64,000 bases of DNA from Sipunculus nudus. Lineage: Eukaryota; Annelida; Sipuncula; Golfingiida; Sipunculidae. Each line of letters begins with the position of its first letter. Position 1 is the first letter of the stretch. Location of the stretch: contig CM049314.1 in the NCBI GenBank assembly GCA_026874595.1, positions 34,763,229 to 34,827,228 of the forward strand, written 5' to 3'. This document shows positions 12,212 to 22,477 of the stretch, one piece after another. The notes under the pieces were generated by a model. That model was not told where the DNA came from. It did not search any database and saw nothing but the letters and a program-made list of their open reading frames with translations. The position numbers were made by a program, and so were the translations under genes.

Positions 12212-12570
12212 TATATCCTGGAAATAACCAGGCCCAGGGACTGTTGCACCTGTTGTCCCAGGGTTTTTTATCATATTTATGAAGAACCCCCCAGGTATGT
12301 TAATCCTAACAGGAATAAATGTATGTAAAGTGATTATGACATGATTCAATGCATATAATGACAGCTAAATAAATAATAAATTTATTAGTATTATCATTAA
12401 GGTGAACTTTTGAGGGTGAAACACAGCCGTTGGGCACCACCTTCCCATTAAGACTGCAGAGTGCACACATTGGGTGGGGACCAACTGTGGAAAACCTTAC
12501 CTTATTGGCTAAGATTTGAACTCACCATCTCCATGCTAGAAAGAATTACATTGTCTGAAGCCTGCTGTCA
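12212..12570 (-). repeat. tRNA-derived SINE-like repeat, copy 1
   Basis: Read on the minus strand, the head (about 12570-12510) contains a B-box-like GAGTTCAAATCTTA (complement of 12513-12523). The body carries a stretch whose plus-strand form is TTCCCATTAAGACTGCAGAG and, further on, CCAGGCCCAGGGACTG. The same order of blocks is found at 29680-29945 and 60462-60718. This copy has about 100 bp of extra AT-rich sequence in the middle (12300-12405). Confidence 0.65.
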
Positions 12571-12660
12571 GAGATTAATAATAACAGTGATATGTGTATT
12601 AGCACTGTGACAATACTTTAGCTTTTTGAACTGATACAATGCAAAGAAAAATATTTAACT

Positions 12661-13093
12661 AGCATCTCATGATGTCATATATTGTATCTGATGTCATTTA
12701 TTGTATTAGCATCTCATGATGTCATATATTGTATGAGCGTCATCTGATGTCATATATATTGTATCAGCATCATCTGATGTCATATATTGTATCAGCATCT
12801 CATGTCATATATTGTATGAGCATCATCTGATGTCATATATATTGTATCAACATCATCTGATGTCATATATTGTATCAGCGTCATCTCATGATGTCATATA
12901 TTGTATCAGCATCATCTGATGTCATATATTGTATCATTGTCATCTGATGTCATATATTGTTTCAGCGTCATATGATGTCATATATTGTATCAGAGTCATC
13001 TGATGTCATATATTGTATCAGCGTCACCCGAAGTCATACATTGTATCAGCGTCATGTGATGTCATATACTGTATCAGCATCATCTGATGTCAT
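12661..13093. repeat. 28-bp AT-rich minisatellite
   Basis: About 15 copies of a 28-bp unit, typical form ATCTGATGTCATATATTGTA plus TCAGCGTC, with length variants of 24-30 bp. The open frame over 12957-13172 is a by-product. Confidence 0.95.
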
Positions 13094-13189
13094 GGAATCG
13101 ATAAATCCAGAATATTTGATTATCATATCAGACACCACACAAAATTTTCCTAGAATTAAAACAAAATTATAAATGATCCACATATATAC
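13094..13189. other. Short AT-rich spacer
   Basis: Nothing recognised. Confidence 0.4.
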
Positions 13190-13454
13190 CTATTAGCTGT
13201 GATCCAATTAATAAATTATATAGATGATTAGTCTTTTTCTTTCACAATGGATTAAACTGGAGGCAATTATGAGTATTACATGCAAAGAAATCATTAACTA
13301 GAAAGAACTATTCTAATCCAGTCAGAGAAGTAAGAAATAAGGGACACAAAGTAACAAACAGCATAAAAACTTAACCTTGTGTAGTCGTCAACAACTTGGC
13401 CTGACCTTGACCTTTAAGCCTGTGTACAAGTCAGACATAAGGCCAAATGGAATA
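13190..13454. repeat. Dispersed repeat R3, copy 1 (left half of a split R3-R4 repeat)
   Basis: Aligns by eye with 32873-33160 and 34120-34400. Shared landmarks are a CAATAAAT-like start, TTTCACAATGGATTAAA, CATGCAAAGAAATCAT, and GTCAACAACTTGGCC / GTCACCAACCTGGCC. Here it stops at the MITE terminus at 13455, and the rest of the repeat resumes at about 16490. Confidence 0.6.
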
Positions 13455-13661
13455 AAAGGTATGGTTCTCAGGAAACACCTGAGTCAATTTTAACCCCCCA
13501 CATCAAAATTTTTTATTTTGATTTTCATCTTTCAAGAAGATAAAATTATCAATTTTGATATGTTTTCCTTTGTTATGTAGTGCTTTTGCCTGTTTAGAAA
13601 AAAAATTATGTTATTATCATGCTTTTCCCAAATCATGTGACATTTTTATCTAAACATACAA
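13455..13661 (-). mobile_element. MITE (M family) left part, interrupted by element B
   Basis: Starts with the terminal repeat AAAGGTATGGTTCTCAGG and follows the reverse complement of the intact copy at 49498-49727. Shared landmarks are TTTGATTTTCATCTTTCAAG, TTTCCTTTGTTATGTAGTGC, GACATTTTTAT and AAACATACAA. It carries about 45 bp of extra sequence after 13592. Homology stops at 13661, where element B begins, and the other terminus is at 16429-16450. Confidence 0.75.
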
Positions 13662-14500
13662 ACAAGGGACCCATGGGTCACAGCGCTCAGCTGATCATGA
13701 CTTGACTATAAATGTATCACCATTCTGATACTATATTGAGTAGATAAAGCTTAGAATATCAGGTCATGTTGGGCTTTTATAAAGGAATATGTAATATGTG
13801 AGTAAATGATATATGAAATAACCTGACTGATGGATTAATATGGAGTAAAATATAGTGGTTAATTTTTTATTTATTTGGGAGGGGTCAAAAAAAGCAATTT
13901 ATCTGAGCAAATATGAATGCAATGACAGTATACTAAGCAGTGGTATAATGATGATAAGGCTATTTGTTGAAGGATCTATAATGTATGGAAAACTGCAAGA
14001 TTTCAATTTGACAGATACAAGGTTATGATTAACTATGCTGATGAGGGGATTTATGAATTTGTGACTGTATCACATGATATCTTGACAAGATCGGTCTTGA
14101 CAAGGTACATTATTTTGATGCCCCTCATGTCTACATATTACACAATATTGACATAATTTTTGGCATGTACATAGGTACCTATGGACAAATGGTCAACATT
14201 ACTGAACCACCTGGAAGGTTAACATCTTAAAAATATGATGAAATGTAGATAAAGTTTGAGAGGAAGAGGTAATCTGGGCCATGGTTGGTTTATATGATTG
14301 AAGAAAATGTTGCAAATAATATTGAGATCTGACCATGCCTTTCCATTGGTAACCTTTTTGATAAGCTGTTGACAGTTCAACAGTTTACACATTTGTCTGA
14401 TGAGATCCAATTTATTTGGTAAACCTTTTTTATCAATTTTATGATATGTATACAGTTGCCATTATGTCCCCACTCCACAGGTGCAATAACTTGATTTGGG

Positions 14501-14512
14501 GGGGGGGGGGGT
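14501..14512. repeat. Poly-G run inside element B
   Basis: About 12 Gs followed by TGTTATGATCAGAGTTACAA. A similar C-run with GTTGTAACTCCCATCATTCC lies at about 63630-63670 in copy C. Confidence 0.85.
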
Positions 14513-15018
14513 GTTATGATCAGAGTTACAATGCCTCTGTCTCTCTGTAGATATTTTCTTTAATTATTAAATTTTATGCTATAGCCATAGAACTATTGTT
14601 CACAGTGCCAAGGAGCAAAGCCTCAGTGGGATGAAGAAGGGTATGGTGAGAGTTACAACACCCTTGCATATACATACAGGATATGAAATTTAATTCAACA
14701 GTGCTTATAAAGAAAAGTTTATTCATGAACATTAAAAATTTAAAACAGGCAGAAAGATGGAGAAACAAAGCAAACCATTTTCTCTATTCTACTGAGCCAA
14801 GAAAAAATTAACAATATTTGCATTTATTCCTTTTTTCATTACATAATTTTAATCCAAGTTTTTGAATGTAACTATAAATTTACAGTATAACATACATGTG
14901 ATTGTGAATATTTCAGTTGATTCACATTTCTAAATTGCATCAACATTTATAGGTAATGTATCTAGTTTATAGTACTTGTCAACAGAATGGGATGGAAGGA
15001 GGAAGGGAGACAATTAGG

Positions 15019-15093
15019 GTGAGAGAGACAGAGAGAGAGAGAGAGAAAGAGAGAAAGAAAGAGAAAGATGGAGAAAGAAAGAGAAAAGGGAGA

Positions 15094-15145
<52 letters not shown>

Positions 15146-15187
15146 CTAGACTGCCAGAGAGAGAAAGAAAGAGAGAAAGAGAGGCTC
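15019..15187. repeat. (GA)n polypurine tract inside element B
   Basis: Nearly unbroken purines on the plus strand, mostly GAGA with AAAG variants and one short break at about 15145-15155. Copy A has a G-run at the matching place (about 8263-8290), flanked by the same GTCAACAGAATGGG and AGGCTC sequences. The Glu/Arg/Lys-rich and Ser/Leu-rich peptides in open frames here are by-products. Confidence 0.95.
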
Positions 15188-16428
15188 TCTGGTAATTACT
15201 GCCTGACCCAGCCTGGCCCAGACACTCACAGTGGCAGTAGGTCAGACCTGAAAGTGTTATGTAACTGCCCAGTACAATGCATTTATACTGATCTGATGTA
15301 AACAATGAAGTCATGGTACCTGGAAACTTGAATGAAATCTACAGTTTTTGATCAATTGGTTTCAAATTTCAGATTTTAACAGATGAAATGTTAATGTGTA
15401 CATGCTGTGAAAATTAAATCCACAGCACTAACAGGAAAAATTTGAATATTTATATTTTTTTAAATGGTATCAGGAAAAAAGAAAAGTATTCTCAAATATA
15501 AAACTAATACATGTGTTAAAATTAATCCAAGGATCAAAACACCCTATATATTATACCAGGAGCAAACTGGAGTTGGGAATGTTTAATCTTATGAACTGAA
15601 ATAAAGGACCAGCAATATAAATTTTGATTATTTAGTCAGTATCATGTAACAACTGATACAACCATGAGTTATAAGTCAAACAAATTAAAATCTTTAATGA
15701 GCAATATTTTAAATTTTTGACATATTTATTTATTATTTTAATTTTGTAATAAATATAAACTAACAAGTTAAACACCTGGAAAAGACCTGGAAATTTAGAT
15801 TAATTTAATATAATCAACTGCATCCTTGTCTATCATTATCTTCATTATCTTCATATATTCCCTAATAGTAAACAACAATTTATTTTAATTATTTGTTTTT
15901 CATTTTTAGTGTTGAAATGAAAAATACCCAATGGTGACTGCATGGTGTCATTTGAAATACAATTTTGGCTATCCATGGAAGATCCATAAATGATCAGTAA
16001 TTGCAAGGTAATTCCCTGTAACTCAATTTAAGGTACCAATTTTATAGTTTTACCAATATTTTACATAATTTAACAGATTTTGACCTAATTTTTGGTATAC
16101 AATTAAATTTTGATTATTTAAAGTAGTATTACTGAAAAAAAGTCCCTACCTTTAACACTTTTGGTGTTAAGTGACCAAATATCTTTCCTGATTTTTTTAC
16201 AAAGTCCATAATGTTTGGCCCATAACTTTTTTAAATTAAATAATACTGACTTAATTTCTGGCATGTACATAGGAACTATATAGAGGTATATTTATGGTAA
16301 AAAATGAAGAAAACCAGATGAGTGGTTTTGATATTAGGCAGTCCTGAAGTGTGACAAAAATTTCTAATAAAAAGTTGAGGTTTTTCCTTAATATCTTGAA
16401 GGAACAAAGTCCTATTGACCCAATTTTC

Positions 16429-16450
16429 GTGCATGAGAACCATACCTTTT
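16429..16450 (-). mobile_element. Right terminus of the interrupted MITE (M family)
   Basis: GTGCATGAGAACCATACC followed by a T-run. It is the inverted match of the terminus at 13455 and corresponds to the other end of the intact element at 49498-49727. Confidence 0.65.
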
Positions 16451-16489
16451 TTTTTTGGCCTAATTTATTTGGTCAATTTTTTCTATCAA

Positions 16490-16640
16490 GCGAATTTCAA
16501 AATAACACAGAAGGTAAATAAAATGATCAATTAATAACCAATCATTGGCCGTCTTTTTTCTTTTCAAACACTGAACACGATTTTACAACCAATTCAGATG
16601 ACTAGTACCTATGCATTTGTTAGTAAAGTTAACATTAAGT
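16490..16640. repeat. Dispersed repeat R4 (right half of the split R3-R4 repeat)
   Basis: Aligns by eye with 33225-33370. Shared landmarks are AGAAGGTA, AATTAATAACCAATCATTGG and AAAACCGATTCC-like text. At 32873-33370 the R3 and R4 halves are adjacent. Here they are about 3 kb apart with the MITE and element B between them. Confidence 0.5.
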
Positions 16641-16921
16641 GTCTTCCACTGGCTAATATATGTATAGCCAACACACTTTAAGAGAATCAGTCTAAGCTTG
16701 GACAAAAATTGCATGATATAAAAAAGTCCCTTTGCAAACAGATCAAGTACCCAATCTGACAATAAAGCTGTCTGTTTGAAGTTGTCTCAAAAACCGGCCA
16801 CTCTTTGAATCGCAGTTGAATATCAAATAAGGCTTATATCACGATCATCAGTTTTCCAAAGAACTGTACAAAAAGGTTAGGTCACATGACAGGTTAGAGA
16901 AGATCTACCAACAGAAGCCCA
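16641..16921. other. Non-coding sequence
   Basis: No gene or repeat relationship recognised. Confidence 0.35.
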
Positions 16922-16937
16922 TGGGGGGGGGGGGGGG
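16922..16937. repeat. Poly-G run
   Basis: About 15 consecutive Gs, similar in context to the G-runs of the dispersed elements. Confidence 0.85.
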
Positions 16938-17019
16938 TCTTTTTCAAGGTAAGCAAAACTTAGTCATTATAGAAATTACAAGAGCAACGAAAGGGTGCAT
17001 AATATGCCTGTTGTATGTC

Positions 17020-17460
17020 TTGTGACATCTGACCTCATTAAATATGCTTGAATTTGCTGAGAATTTAAATCAGGGGAGAAAATCTATTGGTTAATATTTA
17101 AAATGATTTTCATGAAAGTTAATAAAATTTTTGGTACATCATAACAATGACATAGAAGGCTGGTGACCTTTGACCTCATTAAATATGCATGGATATTGCT
17201 GGGAATAGAGCTTAGGTGAGATATCATTTTGAAAATTGTTGTTGTTTTATCAAAATCTATAAAATTCCTTGGAAATTATTGCTACAACACCACAAAGTAG
17301 CTTGATGACCTCTGACCTGACGAAATATGTATGGTTTCTGCCTACAATGGAAATAATGGTGATTGAGATAATAGATTGGTTAGAAGTTATGGTAAGTTTC
17401 ATAAAAATCTGTCAAACCAGTTGTAATGACATTATCACCATGACACTAATAGTTAATTTT
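17020..17460. repeat. Three diverged tandem copies of a ~139-bp unit
   Basis: Copies begin near 17022, 17160 and 17301. Each carries a TGACCTCTGACCTCATTAAA-like landmark, a TATGCATGGATATTGCTGGG-like segment and a TTCATAAAAATCTATAAAA-like tail. No conserved open frame. Confidence 0.65.
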
Positions 17461-17639
17461 TAAAGGACAGACCATAATATATATACCATAATATACCATA
17501 ATATATGTCCTGTCACAGAGAAGCATAGAAAATAAATGGTTACAAGTGCTATGAGGATTTCGACAAACCACTCACATACCTGAGTGCATGAAACTTTGGG
17601 GGGTTGCTACTTAGGGATTATGACAGCCACTCATAAAGA

Positions 17640-18060
17640 TATCTTTACTCATTTGTGGAAAGCTCAATGAAATTTTTTTAAGTCATTGCACTGAAAGCTT
17701 CAAAAAGTTATATTTATAACTGATGAACCATGGACATGTCAGATATCCAAGATCTTTAGTCAAGTTGATTTTTGGATCAATCCATGCAAGATTTCTTGAG
17801 ATATTTAAGTATTTTGTGCAATTTTCCTGTTATTTAAGGTCAAGGTCACTCTACTAGTACAGGTCATGACCCCATTTTACAAAGGATTAGTCCTCTTACC
17901 CATATCTATGTACATGTCAAGTTTGGTAAAGATCTGTAAAACAATTTTTGAGTTATCCGTCCAAATGAAATCTCAGCAGCGGTGGTGGTGGCGCAACCAT
18001 GCTAAAACCATAATATCCCGACTTTGTCTGGGGATACAATTATGTCTCTTACCTATTAAA
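17640..18060. repeat. Probable old dispersed repeat remnant
   Basis: The text AAGTTTGGTAAAGATCTGTA then TTTTTGAGTTATCCGTCC, followed by a GGTGGTGGTGG run and GGGGATACAA, resembles motifs I associate with abundant mollusc dispersed repeats. There is no second copy in this window to confirm it. Confidence 0.35.
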
Positions 18061-18284
18061 TCAGGTGATAAAAGAAACTGGATAAGGTCTCCTTTTCAGT
18101 GAGGTCACAGAACTCCTTTAAAAAAAGGTGACAAGTCAAATATCCTATAGTTTAATGGTAGATCTAACCAATAATTTTATTACAAAACATGGCCCATGAG
18201 CTTCTGTTTTTCCCAAATATTTAGGCGTATCCAGCGAGGAAGCAGCCCATTACCACACGTAAAAATGTTTTCTTTTCTATGCAG

Positions 18285-18415
18285 GGATGGCCCTACAATA
18301 TATGGAAGCTGACAAATTTCTTCCAAAAAAGAAAATGGTGGACATCTTTTGGGTGTGGAGCAAAGGAAGCCAGCCATTAACGTTTTGCAGTACTGTTGCA
18401 CCACTGGAGCAGCAA
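18285..18415 (+). CDS. Weak candidate internal exon (unknown product)
   Basis: A strong-looking acceptor (TTTTCTTTTCTATGCAG at 18268-18284) precedes an open stretch starting at an in-frame ATG (18287). It encodes MALQYMEADKFLPKKKMV and continues with IFWVWSKGSQPL. A possible donor CAA|GTATAG follows at 18415; read straight through, the frame stops at 18419-18421. The opposite strand is also open, for 101 codons over 18180-18485, with more Cys and Pro than expected from AT-rich noise. The block has higher G+C than its flanks. Both strands being open means at most one reading can be right, and it may instead be a fragment of an old mobile element. No family recognised. Confidence 0.18.
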
Positions 18416-18524
18416 GTATAGGGTGTATACATGTGTCAGCTCTGTACTTATCTTGACTGATGTACACTTCTTTACAATAAGACATTCCTGTCTAAGGCTA
18501 TCTTATTAAATAACAGGCCTGCAA

Positions 18525-18943
18525 ACTGTGGTTGGCTTAATATTCGCGAGGCTGAAATTTTGCGATTTCTTCATTTTAAATGTTTTGCGAGGGTTTCATT
18601 TTCATGATTGCACCAGAATCTATGAGATCGAAGTACAATAATATTTCAATTATTATGAAAATTAAAATAAATTCTACAATACTTCCATCAAAACCATTAT
18701 AGTAACTGTATTATGACCTAGCTGTAACATAGTTATTGTTTTGACAATTATTATTGCATGTTTGCATGAGGAGGTTTCGATATAACATCCTCAGATTATG
18801 TTGTTGAGTAATAACCATGATTTTGGAGGTGTGATACCTTGATAAAAGGGCAGTTTATTCCCGAGGGTTTCATATTGGCGATTGTATCTCATTCGCGAAT
18901 ATCGCAAAAATAAAACCCTTGCAAACAAAAGGGCAACCGCAGT
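18525..18943. mobile_element. 419-bp inverted-repeat element (MITE)
   Basis: The left end ACTGTGGTTGGCTTAATATT continues with CGCGAGGCTGAAATTTTGCG. The right end read on the other strand is ACTGCGGTTGCCCTTTTGTT continuing with GCAAGGGTTTTATTTTTGCG. The termini are similar over about 45 bp. Internal copies of GCGAGGGTTTCATTTT-like text (18586 and 18860) and TTCGCGAATATCGC give it an unusually CpG-rich, palindromic character for this region. It has no coding capacity. Confidence 0.65.
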
Positions 18944-19511
18944 ATGTTGTACTGATGTTGTACAGTTGTACACAAAGCAGTTCCTGTTTAACATCTTCAT
19001 CTTGAACATCCCCTCTGCCTCTACCACACTAACAAATAACCTTGTCTGAACCAGAAAAAAAAATCTATACCTTCTGTGTTGTGCAGCTACCTGTTGGTTG
19101 GAACAACTTTTAAAACTAATCAGAATAAAGATCAGAGACTAAAATAGTTTTTGAGAACCATTCACACAGCTATATATACATAGAATATTCTATATTAAAT
19201 GTAATTTGACAGCATGCAAACAGAAGATGTCTGCTACATTGTCATGGATTTCTTTCTTGTGGCCTTGTAAATATATAATAATACATTTTCTTTTTGTATG
19301 TTAAAGTGATTCATCTGTTAAAAGGTTACATGTTATTAGGATCTAGATTCAGAGATAAGTGATTAAAATAGCTTGTAGCAGTGACCATTAACACCAGCCT
19401 ATACCAAACAAGAATAATCTATAAATGTTATCTCACAACATACAAGCACAGGAAAATGACTGAAAAGCTGTCATGGGTTTCTTTAATGTAGCATTATAAA
19501 CTAGATATTTC
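18944..19511. other. AT-rich non-coding sequence
   Basis: Nothing recognised. Segments 19100-19250 and 19370-19500 share short phrases (gaacaat..tctataaatgt, catgggtttctt) and may be very old duplicates. Confidence 0.4.
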
Positions 19512-20290
19512 TTGGCACCGCAGGTGCCAAAGTATCTCCAGACAATCCCTTTAATCCCTTAATCCCTTAATCCCTTCCCCCTTTAAGAATAAGCTTCCCA
19601 TCTTCAGCAGCATATTATATGGACACTTGGCAAGTGACTATGCATGGTTTCTTTGATCCATCTATCAACTTGAGAAACAATATTTTTCACCAAATATGGA
19701 GCCAATATGTTGAATTTTTCTTGAGAAAAGACATTAATTTATTTGACAGAAAGGGAAGGTAGGTGGTGCTACCTGTCTAGTTTACGAGAAAAATTTTCCA
19801 AGAATGATAGACATGCCAAATTTAGGACCAATACCGTGAACCTCTCCAGAGATATGAGCAATTTTCACCCAAAGCACATGTACAGATGGACACCACGGCA
19901 AAACAATTGCAGATGGTGCCACCAGTCTTGAGTACAAGATGGAGGAGTTCAAGATCTATGGCAAGTGACTTGGCAAGTGACTATGCATGGTTTCTTTGAT
20001 CCATCTATCAACTTGAGAAACAATATTTTTCACCAAATATGGAGCCAATATGTTGAATTTTTCTTGAGAAAAGGGCATTAATTTATTCTACAAAAACAGG
20101 AAGGTAGGTGGCACCACCTCTCTGATTTACGAGAAAACTTTCCAAAACGGATGGACATGCCAAATTTCAGACCAATACCTTGAACCAATCCAGAGATATG
20201 AGCAATTTTCCCCAAAGCACATGTACAGATGGACGCCAAGCCAAAATGATTGCAGATGGTGCTACCAGTCTTGAGTACACGATAGAGGAT
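19512..20290 (+). mobile_element. Hairpin / microsatellite / tandem-repeat element (family 3)
   Basis: Begins with a perfect palindrome TTGGCACC-GCA-GGTGCCAA (19512-19530), followed by about four CCCTTTAAT/CCCTTAAT units (19546-19580). Two tandem copies of a ~343-bp unit come next (19629-19971 and 19972-20290). Copies share GGCAAGTGACTATGCATGG, CCAAATATGGAGCCAATATG, CAGAGATATGAGCAATTTTC and GTCTTGAGTACA. No coding content. The layout copies that of element family 1 and the pearl-like element. The 3' end is not defined. Confidence 0.6.
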
Positions 20291-20572
20291 AGAGTTAAAT
20301 GGTAAATAAGAGCATATTCATTTTTCATATAGCCTGTCATTTTGTAAAACATCAGGCTGACCACATCAAACCTTTGCTCAATAAAATGACACGATAATGT
20401 GACAATGAAGAGCATATCTATCACTCTCTAAAAAGATTGGAATATATATGCATACACGTCCTTAATTGACCACCCTGCATAAAGATGATGTTTTGTGTAC
20501 AAAAAAATGTGTAAAATAGTATTTACAAATGTAAACCAACCAAAAGAGGTATACGCTCATCAAGCAGCTACA
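20291..20572. other. AT-rich non-coding sequence
   Basis: Nothing recognised. Confidence 0.4.
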
Positions 20573-20827
20573 GGTTGCTGCGGTCAAGACCTCAGCTTTG
20601 TGCGCTCCTTGAGCATGTTCTCTGAGCCAACAGTTGCAGTGCCACGCCAAGCCAAGCAGGGAGCTGCAGAGGCTGCCATCGTCCATCCCGAGCCGGTGAC
20701 CTATTTAGAAAGCTACAGCATCCACAGCCATAAAGCCAGAAGCAACCCACATTCCCTCTACCGATCCCAGCAGCGGAGACCTAGTCATGCCATTCCGCCC
20801 ATTCAAGAGCCGAACTTGATCTTGTGA
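20573..20827 (+). CDS. Candidate terminal exon (unknown protein C-terminus)
   Basis: A block with markedly higher G+C than its surroundings. One plus-strand frame is open from before 20573 to a TGA at 20825-20827 while the other two plus frames are broken early. The peptide has GQDLSFVRSLSMFSEPTVAV, later VTYLESYSIHSHKARSNPHS, and ends PSHAIPPIQEPNLIL. It is rich in Ser, Arg, His and Pro with no hydrophobic segment, like a disordered cytoplasmic tail. An AG at 20572-20573 after AAGCAGCTACAG could be the acceptor, though its pyrimidine tract is poor. A small hairpin AACTGGG/CCCAGTT lies at 20889-20905 downstream. No poly(A) signal is obvious nearby. It could equally be a fragment of a processed pseudogene or mobile element. 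Family not recognised. Confidence 0.3.
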   Translation, partial: GCCGQDLSFVRSLSMFSEPTVAVPRQAKQGAAEAAIVHPEPVTYLESYSIHSHKARSNPHSLYRSQQRRPSHAIPPIQEPNLIL

Positions 20828-22477
20828 ACGACACTGTTTTGAGACCCATAGCCCTTGTACTTGAGGTTTCGGCCATTTGGACCGTATTAACTGGGTTTCC
20901 CAGTTATGCAAGTTTTAGCAAGTTTTTTTGTCATCGGCATTACAAATGTAAAGTTTTTGAAAATTATAAAAAGTAGTCTTATCTGAAAAAATATTATACT
21001 TCAAGGAAAGTTTAGGGATAGGTTTCTTAAAGATATGAAAAAGAATTGCGAAATTACTGCAAAAAAGTTATTTCTCTAAGGAGAGGGGAGTTTATGGCCT
21101 GGCCCCCTTTTGTCTTAAGGTCTTATGATCCTCAAACTACCTTGGTTTAATTTAGCAGTAAAATCTATATTAAAAAGAATTTTAGCCACAGTGATGTATA
21201 CATATATAGAATCCTTAGGATATTCTCCATCAGATAAGATATATATAAACAGTGTAACAGAATGTTTCACTTTGATGATTTTAAACTTAATATAATTTAA
21301 ATTTAAAAAAAAATCAATGTTTCTCAAATTTGGCACAGGGTATTTGTGTGAAAATAGTACTATTTGAAACTACATACAATATTTCCAGGTGTTTTTTTAT
21401 TATTTATTTAGTCTTTTTGCCTTACTGAATTTTAATTGAAAAAAAGTGTGCTACAAACAATGCTTCTTTTGTTAATATGGAGTATAATTACTAGACGCTA
21501 AAAACAATATCAGAAAAAAAAGAAAAAAAACACATTTTATATTACATGTTGATTAACACATATGTAAAATTTGAAATCTCTATTTTAGTTGTCTTTTGAA
21601 ATTGCACCGAATGGCAGCATTGCCCTTTACAGTTACATCAAGGGAATTACAGAAATCACACTTCATGGTGTTGCATATAGCACAAAATAGCAATGAGCAC
21701 TCCATTCCAGTGGTGATATCTTTTACAGGAGTTCAACCATTTTGCTTCAAAAATTGAAACTGTGAGCCAACTGGGGCAAATGATGAAGCACATGGTTTAA
21801 CACGTTAATACTAATGACAATGAGCATTGGTTGTTGGTGTCCCCCAGGGACCTGACAGTATGGAGCCATCTGACCCAGTTATCAACCACAAATGGAAAAT
21901 TAATCCTGACAGTTAAGATCTAATTGGATGAGGATGATGGTTCTGGTCAAATATGTGTAACTTCTGTACAGATCAGAGCAGTATTGTCAGTATACCTGAT
22001 TGATTATTGGTATAGGGAATGTCCATTATGGACTTGGGAGACGTTGAATATAGGATTTGGGGCAATTATTCTTCTGCTAGCATTAACAATTAAGGCAGCT
22101 TGAAGCTCATGCTTATATTAATACAATCCTATATATACCCTTTTTTGAAACATGTATTTCATATAGATTAAATATGCAAATTAAATCATAACATGACACA
22201 TAAATTACATATATACTTTTGCGTCACCTTCAAAGGTTGAGTATATATACTTTTAATTGTTTTAATTTACCCAATTAGTATTTCCACTCATGTATGCATA
22301 TCCCTATCCATGTCAGTTATCCTTATACAATTGAATTAACGTGAGTGTTCATTCATATTCACAGGAGCACATTTCTTCATATGAATTATGTTTAGGTTTC
22401 TAAATGCTGGAAAGCTATTTCTTCATAAACAAAGGCAGAATCTAGTATTATTACAAGAAATTTACACTAAGAGAGGG
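20828..22477. other. AT-rich non-coding sequence
   Basis: No gene recognised. Segment 21600-21960 is richer in G+C than its flanks and has stops in all frames. It holds GTGGTGATATCTTTTACAGG- and GATGAGGATGATGG-like text but no motif I can name. Confidence 0.45.

Larger units (their letters stand above)
13662..16428 (-). mobile_element. Dispersed element family 1, copy B (5'-truncated, inserted in a MITE)
   Basis: Same family as 6442-9689. The 3' end (13662-13694) has CCTTGT, a perfect GACCCATGGGTC palindrome and TCAGCTGAGC on the element strand. Internal segments match copy A: 14260-14440 with 6540-6760, 14960-15300 with 8220-8400, 15340-15440 with 8470-8560, and 16020-16428 with 9090-9500. 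The 5' hairpin and GTCC microsatellite are missing, because sequence stops at 16428 and the MITE resumes. The missing part therefore looks like 5' truncation or later deletion. No transposition protein is encoded. Confidence 0.8.

Noticed and set aside
14956-15314. Highly charged Glu/Arg/Lys-rich and Ser/Leu-rich frames
   Set aside because: These are translations of the GA/CT tract inside element B.
19546-19580. CCCTTAAT repeats as an interstitial telomere
   Set aside because: The unit is not the animal TTAGGG repeat and the run is only about four units inside a dispersed element.
20889-20905. AACTGGG/CCCAGTT hairpin as a histone-type 3' stem-loop
   Set aside because: The stem and loop sequences do not match the histone consensus and the frame upstream is not a histone.
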